12,623 bases of DNA from Undibacterium sp. (GTDB taxonomy: Bacteria > Pseudomonadota > Gammaproteobacteria > Burkholderiales > Burkholderiaceae_D), in contig JAIELM010000352.1 of assembly GCA_019752975.1 (NCBI GenBank), forward strand, positions 1-12,623, read 5' to 3'. This document shows positions 1 through 6,860 of this stretch, one piece after another (position 1 is the stretch's first letter; every line of letters starts with the position of its first letter). Position numbers and translations under genes: made by a program. The notes under the pieces are model-generated. The model had not been told where the DNA came from, ran no database searches, and worked only from the letters and a program-made list of their open reading frames with translations.

Positions 1-19
1 CCTCGGCGTTGAGGGGTTT
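1..19 (+). repeat. Dispersed palindromic repeat, copy 1 (cut by window edge)
   Basis: The first 19 bases, CCTCGGCGTTGAGGGGTTT, are identical to 9944-9962 and are the exact reverse complement of 2786-2804. The similarity stops just after base 19, so this is one end of the element; the rest lies left of the window. It sits downstream of the TonB-dependent receptor gene, and with the copy at 2786 it brackets that gene in inverted orientation. Confidence 0.8.
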
Positions 20-228
20 CCAATGAAGAATTACTATCGTATTTAATTCGGATTGATAAATTGTTCCGCGCCTGGCACCCATGATTTGGTGGTGGAATCA
101 CGTCTCTGGGATAGTAACAATTCTGCCCCCTTTGGCATGTGACCCGTTTGATAAATTCGCCACACTCAACAATGCCTTGCTAGCAGAAGTACTGGGAGTC
201 GAGTGTTGATTTGATGCGTTTGCCCTAC

Positions 229-258
229 AACGCGCCATGTGCCATATAAAGGCGCGTT
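229..258. other. Stem-loop downstream of the TonB-dependent receptor
   Basis: AACGCGCC (229-236) and GGCGCGTT (251-258) form a perfect 8-bp G+C-rich stem with a 14-base loop, about 30 bases past the receptor stop codon on the minus strand. No T-run follows on either strand, so it is not a classical intrinsic terminator. It could stabilise the 3' end of the receptor mRNA. That role is inferred; only the stem is seen. Confidence 0.4.
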
Positions 259-287
259 TGTTGGTGCGACACTGAGCGATTGAGTGA

Positions 288-2522
288 TTAGAATTTATAT
301 TCGTAGCTGAGATTGACAGTGCGTGCCCTATCCAATGTGGTGTGTAGTGTACTGATGTATCCTGGCACATTACTTCGACTGGTGGTATCAACGATATTGC
401 TATTGGTGATGTTATTAATCGCTAGGCGCAATTGACTCTTCTTGTCGAACTTCCATAATCCAAACAGGTCGAGGTTTGCGGCGGCTTTGACATATTCGCG
501 ATCACTTACGCTAATTTGTTGCCAATGCGAGTCCTGCATCTTGGTGTTCATTCCTAGCGTCAATGGCACATCTTTTAAGCGGTAGTTGAGGTTCAAGGTA
601 AATTGATAGGTGTAGGGATTGAGTTGGTTAAACGGTTGCGGTAGTCCTTTTACGTCAGACCAAAAATGTATGTAGGTCATGCTGACATCGAGGTCCGGTG
701 CGTCGTCGATAAATCGTTTGAGTGGAAACTGGGTGCTCAACTCTAGACTTTGTCCAACCGCATTACCCGAGTTAACATATTTTTTCCACCAAGCTTTATT
801 CTCAAAGTAGATGGTATCGCGATGCAGGTCATTGACTTGTTGTACTTTTGCTCGCACTGAATAATTCAATCCATCTTTGCCATTATGTTCGTAGGCGGCA
901 TCTAAGCCCCAGGCCAATTCTGGACGTAAGTTGGGGTTGCCGACAAAGTTGGCGTTTTGAATTGAGTTGTTGACGGAATAGATCCTCGGTGAAACCAAAT
1001 AGAAATCGTTAGGCGCTTGATAGGTACGCGCTAAGCCTAGGCGAACACGGTCGGTATTTTGCGGATTGAGCTGCCACATGGTTTGTACAATAGGGCTCAA
1101 TACACTGGTGGAATATTTTGATTTTTCCTGCGCCGAACCTTCGCTATTGATTGTTAGTGACTCCCAGCGTAAGCCTAGATAGATAGATGAATTCTTTTGA
1201 AATTTCCATTCATCTTGCGCATAGAGTGCCGACTTATATAACTCATTGCGGGCATTTTGCGGGAGGTAAATTGGCGTTGAACTATTGCTGTAATTGTCGG
1301 TTTGGTTGCGCTCAATATGCACCGTAGTTCCTGACCCAGTCCAGCCCATCACTAGATCGTGTTCGGCATTGCTAGGAATACTGATTTTACCGCTAGTGTG
1401 AGCGCCTAAGACGCGCACATTGGTATCGTAATCACGGAGAAAATTGAGCTCACCATCGAGGCCGTAATTTTTTGAGTGCTGGGTATTCTTGGTGCGGTTG
1501 GCGTGGAACCCAGCTGAGATATCCAGTTTCAGGTCATTACTAAAACTCGTCGTGGCGCGCAGCGTGCTATTGAGATTGGTGCGTTCATTGGTGTCGCGCG
1601 ATTGTATTTTTTTGATCTTTAAAGTTGGAATATCTTCAGGTACGTCTGGGGAGGAAGGTACATTTTTTAAAAAGGTATACTCCTTCGCATTGTCAGTTTC
1701 CCCACTCCCGTAGGCGAACATTGTGGTGGACGTGAGGTTGATACTAGAGTCGGTTTTGTATTGCAGACGAGGAGTGATCCGTATGTCGCGATCCTGCATA
1801 CGACGCTGTGTACCGGTGTCGTATTGTTGTAAGACCTTACCTACTTCATCTGTGATGGTTTGTTCGGTGTTAGTGTTACGAGGAATATTTGCGCCTATGG
1901 AGTTCAACGAGGCGGTAACGCCAACGGCGTGCGAAAAGTTCCCTTGCTTGCCGGAGTTATTCCACTCCACGCTTCCTTGTTCACGCTGGATATGGCTAGC
2001 AGTGAATTTGATTGATTGTTGTGCAGTCGATGCCGCACGTTTAAGAATAATATTGACCGTTCCACCTACGGCTTGCGTACTAAATTGTGCATTGGCCGTG
2101 CGATAAATTTCTATGCGTTCTATCATTTGCATAGGAATATCTTCGACATTGACGCCACGCGGTGGCTCACCATCAATCAAGACTTGAGTGTAGTTGGCGT
2201 TCATGCCCAGCAATTGAATTTTGTTGTTATTCACTTGAACACCTGGCACACGTCGCATGGCATCCAAGATGTTCGCATCGCCGAATTTGACTAAATCAGT
2301 ATTGCTGATAATCGTTCTCGCTGCGGCCTCTTGACGCGCCAATTGCACTTCGCCACGCGCTTGGATTTCCACTCGTTGAACTTGGTCTTTTTTAATGCTT
2401 GGTGCTTCTTGATTGCTCTGAATTTTGGTGTCGTTTGCTTGCTGTGCGTTGGCGCTGACCGCGATGACATTGCAGAGTAAAAGCGTGAGTACAGAACTTA
2501 ATGGTCTAAATGGAGCTTGCAT
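288..2522 (-). CDS. TonB-dependent outer-membrane receptor
   Basis: A 744-residue outer-membrane receptor of the energised-uptake type, which imports a ligand such as a metal chelate, cobalamin or oligosaccharide using TonB-ExbBD. Residues 1-26 look like a Sec signal peptide (hydrophobic core VLTLLLCNVIAV, cleavage after ANA). Residues about 62-162 form the plug domain: FGDANILDAMRRVPGVQV, then VLIDGEPP, then IERIEIYR and the Gly-Gly-Thr-Val-Asn-Ile run near 153-158. The rest is a beta-barrel rich in Asn, Thr and Tyr, ending in an aromatic beta-strand (YEYKF) with a C-terminal Phe, as expected for BAM-dependent insertion. QRVEIQARG near 49-57 may serve as TonB box, but this is weak. The ATG has GAGGA 4 bases upstream. 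Length is normal. No TonB, ExbBD, sigma/anti-sigma pair or ABC transporter is nearby, and no convincing Fur box was seen, so the substrate cannot be assigned. Confidence 0.93.
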   Translation of the reverse strand: MQAPFRPLSSVLTLLLCNVIAVSANAQQANDTKIQSNQEAPSIKKDQVQRVEIQARGEVQLARQEAAARTIISNTDLVKFGDANILDAMRRVPGVQVNNNKIQLLGMNANYTQVLIDGEPPRGVNVEDIPMQMIERIEIYRTANAQFSTQAVGGTVNIILKRAASTAQQSIKFTASHIQREQGSVEWNNSGKQGNFSHAVGVTASLNSIGANIPRNTNTEQTITDEVGKVLQQYDTGTQRRMQDRDIRITPRLQYKTDSSINLTSTTMFAYGSGETDNAKEYTFLKNVPSSPDVPEDIPTLKIKKIQSRDTNERTNLNSTLRATTSFSNDLKLDISAGFHANRTKNTQHSKNYGLDGELNFLRDYDTNVRVLGAHTSGKISIPSNAEHDLVMGWTGSGTTVHIERNQTDNYSNSSTPIYLPQNARNELYKSALYAQDEWKFQKNSSIYLGLRWESLTINSEGSAQEKSKYSTSVLSPIVQTMWQLNPQNTDRVRLGLARTYQAPNDFYLVSPRIYSVNNSIQNANFVGNPNLRPELAWGLDAAYEHNGKDGLNYSVRAKVQQVNDLHRDTIYFENKAWWKKYVNSGNAVGQSLELSTQFPLKRFIDDAPDLDVSMTYIHFWSDVKGLPQPFNQLNPYTYQFTLNLNYRLKDVPLTLGMNTKMQDSHWQQISVSDREYVKAAANLDLFGLWKFDKKSQLRLAINNITNSNIVDTTSRSNVPGYISTLHTTLDRARTVNLSYEYKF

Positions 2523-2784
2523 ATTTTCCTCGATAAAAAGATTTGCCTAGGTAAGTGGCAGACATCAAATGCTTTACAATTAAAGTGAAGCGAACTTTAT
2601 CGAAAAGCTGGGAGAGTGGTTTGAGTTTGCGATGAAATGCATAAATTGTGGAGCGAAGTGCAGAATGCACTCTTCGAATTATTGAGCCACTGTTGACAGT
2701 AGCAATGTTCGATTAATTTTTCGCGGCTCAGTTCACAAGCAGTGTTCTTTTTTCGTGGCTGTCCAGTCGCTATGAGAAAAAGTC

Positions 2785-2886
2785 AAAACCCCTCAACGCC
2801 GAGGCGCGGAGACGCGGAGAAAATCGGAGGAAACCTCTGCGCTCCTCTGCGCCTCGGCGTCTCGGCGTCTCGGTGTTGAGGGTTTT
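2785..2886. repeat. Dispersed palindromic repeat, copy 2 (full-length, about 100 bp)
   Basis: A long imperfect inverted repeat. The left arm starts AAAACCCCTCAACGCCGAG and the right arm ends CTCGGTGTTGAGGGTTTT, with one bulge and one mismatch in the outer 18 bp. The inner arms (GGAGACGCGGAG against CTCTGCGCTCC) also pair imperfectly around an A-rich loop near 2820-2833. The left half matches 9895-9962 in reverse orientation, and 2786-2804 matches 1-19. The right arm carries three consecutive 8-bp units CTCGGCGT, CTCGGCGT, CTCGGTGT (2853-2876), absent from copy 3. Both ends run into T-rich sequence in the outward direction, so it may also be a bidirectional terminator. It resembles REP or MITE-type non-coding repeats; no transposase is attached. 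Confidence 0.8.
2785..2886 (-). terminator. Probable terminator of the SDR transcript, formed by repeat copy 2
   Basis: Reading on the minus strand about 97 bases past the SDR stop codon, the RNA would fold into a very long G+C-rich hairpin followed by GGGGTTTTGACTTTTTCTC. It separates the SDR gene from the co-directional receptor gene, where a terminator is expected. The stem is less regular than a standard intrinsic terminator and the T-tract is interrupted, so termination is inferred. Confidence 0.4.
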
Positions 2887-2982
2887 CGTTTTTTGATGAG
2901 TTATCATAGTGGCTAAATAGTCACGGGGATTTTTTTACTACAGTAAGTTCATCGATAACAAACCACAAATTATGGCGTCAAG

Positions 2983-3744
2983 TTAAATTTGTGTAAATCC
3001 GCCATCCACACAGAGTTCAATACCGTTGATATAGCTGGCAGAACTTGATGCTAGGAAGAGAACTGCATTGGCGATTTCCTTGGCTTCACCTAAACGTCCA
3101 GCAGGTGCGACGGTTTGCAAATACTGATCAAATTCGCTGATTTGCTGCGAACTCATTTTTAAGCCATGCTCTAATATTGGTGTGAGGGTGGGGCCAGGAC
3201 TAATGGTATTGACGCGAATTTTTCGATGTTTAAGATCATTGCACCATGAACGTGCGAAAGAGCGTACTGCGGCTTTTGAGGCGCTGTATAGGCTCAAATT
3301 TGGCATGCCTTTGTTGGCTGCAACTGAGGCATTGAGAATAATATTGCCGCCATCTTTGAGTAGTGGAAGCAAATTTTGCACCGTAAAAAACACGCCTTTC
3401 ACATTGCTGTCGAAGGTGTTGCTAAAATCCTGCTCTGTGCTGGTACCTAGGGTGTTATTTTCCGCGATGCCAGCATTGGCGAAGATTAAATCTAATTGAT
3501 CTTGATTGGCTGCGATCTTTGCCTTCAACTGGTTAATTTGCTCGATTTGACTGACGTCGGCCACAACAGCGATTGCCGTGTCGCCTAATTGTGTTTGTGC
3601 ATCCTCAAGTTTTTTCTGATTGCGCCCGGTGATGTACACACGTCGAGCACCTTGTTGAATAAGGGCCTGCGCGGTGGCCAAGCCGATACCAGAGGAAGCG
3701 CCTGTGATGAGTATGGTTTGTCCAGTAAATTCTTTTGCTTGCAT
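2983..3744 (-). CDS. SDR-family NAD(P)-dependent oxidoreductase
   Basis: A 253-residue classical short-chain dehydrogenase/reductase, a soluble Rossmann-fold enzyme reducing or oxidising a carbonyl/alcohol with NAD(P). The cofactor motif TGASSGIG is at residues 14-21, NAG at 90-92, the structural Asn of SNVKG at 114, the catalytic Ser at 140, and YSASK at 153-157 giving Tyr153 and Lys157. SPGP (182-185) follows the active site and the C-terminus has the usual GIELCVDGG segment, so all key residues are present. ITGRNQ after beta-2 (Arg41) suggests NADPH preference, but this is tentative. The ATG has AGGA 8 bases upstream. The gene is divergent from a LysR-type regulator 120 bp away, the usual arrangement for a regulator and its target. 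The substrate is unknown; FabG-like ketoreductase activity or redox detoxification are both possible. Confidence 0.92.
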   Translation of the reverse strand: MQAKEFTGQTILITGASSGIGLATAQALIQQGARRVYITGRNQKKLEDAQTQLGDTAIAVVADVSQIEQINQLKAKIAANQDQLDLIFANAGIAENNTLGTSTEQDFSNTFDSNVKGVFFTVQNLLPLLKDGGNIILNASVAANKGMPNLSLYSASKAAVRSFARSWCNDLKHRKIRVNTISPGPTLTPILEHGLKMSSQQISEFDQYLQTVAPAGRLGEAKEIANAVLFLASSSASYINGIELCVDGGFTQI

Positions 3745-3795
3745 GATGTTTATCCTATCCCTTTTGTTGAGTTGTTCATGGTGTGACTAGCGAGC

Positions 3796-3824
3796 AGTGT
3801 AGAGTGTGTAAGGCGTCGCAACAA
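3796..3824 (-). promoter_or_regulatory. Candidate promoter of the SDR gene
   Basis: On the minus strand, TTGTTG (3819-3824) and TACACT (3796-3801) are separated by exactly 17 bases, giving 3/6 and 4/6 sigma-70 matches. Transcription would start near 3789, leaving a leader of about 45 bases that includes the AGGA ribosome site. It overlaps the candidate -35 of the divergent regulator gene. The match is modest, so it is a prediction. Confidence 0.35.
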
Positions 3825-3834
3825 TCCGTATAAT
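3806..3834 (+). promoter_or_regulatory. Candidate promoter of the LysR-type regulator gene
   Basis: A perfect TATAAT -10 hexamer lies at 3829-3834, with GTGTAA (3806-3811, 3/6 match to TTGACA) 17 bases upstream. The start would be near 3841, about 24 bases before the ATG at 3865. The weak -35 fits a low-level or autoregulated promoter. Confidence 0.5.
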
Positions 3835-3848
3835 GCTCACTAACTTAA

Positions 3849-3861
3849 TGAAAATTTTTCA
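3849..3861. promoter_or_regulatory. Candidate LysR-type operator (T-N11-A dyad)
   Basis: TGAAAATTTTTCA is a perfect interrupted dyad (TGAAAA, T, TTTTCA) with the T-N11-A spacing typical of LysR-type boxes. It ends 3 bases before the regulator's ATG and just downstream of its predicted transcription start, where bound protein would block its own expression. A/T-rich dyads can occur by chance, so function is inferred from position and symmetry. Confidence 0.4.
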
Positions 3862-3864
3862 GCT

Positions 3865-4743
3865 ATGAATGTTGATCTGAACGCGCTCATGGTGTTCGCA
3901 CGAGTGGCGCATTGGCGTAGTTTTCGGCGGGCGGCGCAAGAATTACATTTAACCGCATCAGCACTGAGCCATACCGTTTCAAAACTAGAACAATCTTTGG
4001 GTGTTCGTTTGTTGAACCGCAGTACGCGTAGTGTCAGCGTTAGCGACGCAGGGGCGCGGCTTTTAGAAAACCTTGATCCTGCCTTGAACAATATTGGTTG
4101 GGCCTTAGAGTCATTAAATAATGACCGTGAGCGTCCGATTGGACGCTTAAAACTTAATGTGCCGCGCTCGGCGGCGCAATTGCTGTTAGCGCCAAAGTTG
4201 GGCGCTTGGTCCTTGCGCTATCCAGAGGTCACGCTTGATATTGTGACTAACGACGGTTTGATTGACATTGTCGATCAGGGTTATGATGCCGGAATACGTT
4301 TTTCTGAGCGACTACAGCAGGACATGATTGCTTTGCCTATTGGGCCGCAGTTGCCGTTTTCGACGTGTGCCGCCCCTTCCTATTTAGAGAGATTTGGGAC
4401 CCCAAAAACACCTCACGATTTGCTCGATCATCAATGCCTGCAATACCGTTTTCCCAGTGGAGTACATAATATTTGGGAATTTCAAGCGCAGCAGAAGAAA
4501 TTAGAAGTACAGACTAAGGGCAACTTGGCCACCGATGATTTTGCAACGATAGTGCGGGCGGCAGTTGATGGCGCAGGAATTTGTTATACCTTTGATGCCT
4601 ATACTGCAGAGGAAGTGGAAAAAGGCAGTTTGGTGAGGATTTTGGAGGAGTGGAATCCTCCCGCAGAGCATATGTATTTGTATTATCCTAGTCGGAATAA
4701 TTTATCTTTGAGCTTGCGGGCATTCATTGATTTTTTTCGATGA
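3865..4743 (+). CDS. LysR-family transcriptional regulator
   Basis: A 292-residue DNA-binding regulator of normal family length. The N-terminal winged helix-turn-helix spans about residues 3-62, with the typical pattern SFRRAAQELHLTASALSHTV followed by LEQSLGVRLLNRSTRSV. A linker helix leads to the effector-binding domain (about 92-290), a periplasmic-binding-protein-like fold with RLKLNVPRSAA at its start. The effector cannot be read from the sequence. The gene is divergent from the SDR gene, with shared upstream DNA, so it most likely regulates that gene and itself. There is no clear Shine-Dalgarno before the ATG; the start was chosen from the family N-terminus (NVDLNALMVFARV). It ends 10 bases from the stop of the convergent Smr gene. 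Confidence 0.93.
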   Translation: MNVDLNALMVFARVAHWRSFRRAAQELHLTASALSHTVSKLEQSLGVRLLNRSTRSVSVSDAGARLLENLDPALNNIGWALESLNNDRERPIGRLKLNVPRSAAQLLLAPKLGAWSLRYPEVTLDIVTNDGLIDIVDQGYDAGIRFSERLQQDMIALPIGPQLPFSTCAAPSYLERFGTPKTPHDLLDHQCLQYRFPSGVHNIWEFQAQQKKLEVQTKGNLATDDFATIVRAAVDGAGICYTFDAYTAEEVEKGSLVRILEEWNPPAEHMYLYYPSRNNLSLSLRAFIDFFR

Positions 4744-4753
4744 TGGTGGAAAC

Positions 4754-5398
4754 TCAGCCCTGCAACAATACAATTAAAGCCCCCGCCCCGCCGTCTGCTG
4801 CTGTTGCTTGACTAAAGGCGATCACTTCTTCTTTTTGTATCAACCAGTTGCGCACCTTGTTTTTGAGTACCGGCTCTTTGTTGATAGAGCCTAATCCTTT
4901 GCCGTGGATAATGCGGACGCAGCGAAAACCGCTGCGATGGCATTTGCGTAAAAACTCGCCTAAGTTATCGCGTGCTTGGTCGCGTCGCATCCCGTGTAAA
5001 TCGAGTTGAGCTTGGATGGTCCATGCCCCTTGCCTAAGTTTTTTGGCGACATCGATGCCCACGCCGGGGCGGGTATAGCTGAGATTTTCGTCGGTTTCTA
5101 GTAGCGAGCCTGCGTCAAATTCGTCGGATAAGGATTCTTGTAGCGCGGCTTGTTCGTCTTCCCTATGTTTGAACGGGAGAGGTAGCGGCTTACTAGGGCT
5201 TAAATGCACGGTCTCTTTGACTTTACTTTTGAGCGGTTCAACTTGACCCACACTGGAGCGAAAAATATTCGCTTCTAGTGCGGCTTGCTTTTCTTTGGCG
5301 ATGCGAATTGCTTCGGCTTTTTGCTTTTGCTCTTGTTGTACTTTGAGTTGTTTGCTAACTTGGGCTAAGTCGGCGAAGGTTTTTAGCGATGAAGACAT
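4754..5398 (-). CDS. Smr/MutS2 C-terminal-domain protein, SmrA/SmrB-like nuclease
   Basis: A 214-residue cytoplasmic protein. The C-terminal Smr domain spans about residues 131-213, with the hallmark DLHG motif at 133-136 and the HGKG (GxG-type) loop at 165-168, then the family ending ADGGAGALIVLL. Residues about 12-42 are Lys/Gln/Glu/Ala-rich and probably a coiled coil, followed by a low-complexity Pro/Ser/Lys linker. E. coli SmrB, a stand-alone Smr protein of about 183 residues, cleaves mRNA between collided ribosomes; this protein has similar architecture, but the same role is inference. A DNA-structure nuclease role, as for the Smr domain of MutS2, is the alternative. The ATG has no good Shine-Dalgarno. 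It lies downstream of trxB on the same strand across a 237-bp spacer with strong hairpins, so co-transcription is uncertain. Confidence 0.88.
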   Translation of the reverse strand: MSSSLKTFADLAQVSKQLKVQQEQKQKAEAIRIAKEKQAALEANIFRSSVGQVEPLKSKVKETVHLSPSKPLPLPFKHREDEQAALQESLSDEFDAGSLLETDENLSYTRPGVGIDVAKKLRQGAWTIQAQLDLHGMRRDQARDNLGEFLRKCHRSGFRCVRIIHGKGLGSINKEPVLKNKVRNWLIQKEEVIAFSQATAADGGAGALIVLLQG

Positions 5399-5418
5399 GG
5401 TTTTTGTATGTCATTAAA

Positions 5419-5468
5419 ATGGTCGAAGGCGGCACAGTAGGGTGAAAAAGTGCAGCGCCTTCCACCGT
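5419..5468. repeat. Palindrome A between trxB and the Smr gene
   Basis: ATGGTCGAAGGCG plus GCAC (5419-5435) pairs with GTGC plus CGCCTTCCACCGT (5450-5468) across a 14-base loop. There is one internal mismatch, one wobble-type pair and a 2-base bulge, giving about 16 paired positions. It lies 20 bases upstream of the Smr start codon. It shares CCTTCCACC and GCACAGTA with palindrome B at 5572-5601, in inverse order and orientation. It could be a leader structure for the Smr mRNA, a weak trxB terminator or an extragenic palindromic repeat. Confidence 0.65.
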
Positions 5469-5524
5469 CCGGTAAAGTCAACATGGGATGTACCGCTCGC
5501 ATCAACTTGCCATATTCTGTGCCC

Positions 5525-5545
5525 GTGACAAATCATGTGACAAAT
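5525..5545 (+). repeat. Short tandem duplication, 12-bp period
   Basis: GTGACAAAT occurs at 5525-5533 and again at 5537-5545, between palindromes A and B in the trxB-Smr spacer. The two 12-bp units are identical over their first 9 bases. No function is apparent. Confidence 0.6.
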
Positions 5546-5571
5546 GGTTTTGCTTGGATGAAGGCTGCTCA

Positions 5572-5601
5572 ATGGTGGAAGGTACTGTGCTTTTCCACCA
5601 T
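5572..5601. repeat. Palindrome B downstream of trxB
   Basis: ATGGTGGAA (5572-5580) and TTCCACCAT (5593-5601) form a perfect 9-bp stem with a 12-base loop. It lies about 35 bases past the trxB stop codon. There is no T-run after the stem on the minus strand, so terminator function is doubtful. GGTGGAAGGTACTGTGC (5574-5590) is the reverse complement of two blocks in palindrome A, which there are separated by 18 bases. Confidence 0.6.
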
Positions 5602-5635
5602 CAACTATCATCAGCTTGGCATGACAATTCGTCGG

Positions 5636-6636
<1,001 letters not shown>

Positions 6637-6778
6637 GATTTCTCGAATCTTAACTTGATCACCGCATATCTTCTGATGCGCTTGCGCCACCCTTTCCTTG
6701 TAGGTTTAAGGTTACACGGTCCCATTTTGTTTTGAATCTAAAAAAATCCCTAAAATTTAGCAAGATTCGTGCGGGTAT

Positions 6779-6809
6779 TTGAAAGAAATAAGTTCTTTTG
6801 CCATACAAT
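6779..6809 (+). promoter_or_regulatory. Candidate promoter of ftsK
   Basis: TTGAAA (6779-6784, 5/6 match) and TACAAT (6804-6809, 5/6 match) lie upstream of ftsK, but their 19-base spacing is longer than the usual 17. The start would be near 6816, about 45 bases before the ATG at 6861. The surrounding A/T-rich stretch (6730-6810) is typical promoter DNA, but the exact hexamers are uncertain. Confidence 0.35.
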
Positions 6810-6860
6810 CATGTTTGCTCGTTTTTGCTGAGTTTGTTTTTGAGCCTATGATGTGAGCCT

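Larger units (their letters stand above)
2523..2982. other. 460-bp intergenic region between receptor and SDR genes
   Basis: It must hold the receptor promoter (minus strand) and the end of the SDR transcript. No strong promoter is visible. The best receptor candidate is a TTTAAT -10 on the minus strand (2579-2584) with only a poor -35. Short palindromes are AGTGCA-gaa-TGCACT (2657-2671) and ACTGT-TG-ACAGT (2689-2700), either of which could be an operator. From 2785 to 2886 lies the large dispersed palindrome, listed separately. No credible ORF was seen on either strand. Confidence 0.6.

Noticed and set aside
98..391. 97-codon minus-strand ORF
   Set aside because: It overlaps the 3' end of the receptor gene in another frame, has no family resemblance, and is His/Asn/Ser-rich as expected for a shadow frame.
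2692..2715. Plus-strand promoter from TTGACA near 2694
   Set aside because: The only -10-like sequence (TTAATT) is 14 bases away, too close, and no plus-strand gene follows.
2785..2886. CRISPR array, because of short palindromic repeats in tandem
   Set aside because: The 8-bp units are contiguous with no spacers, and there are no cas genes; it is one long hairpin element.
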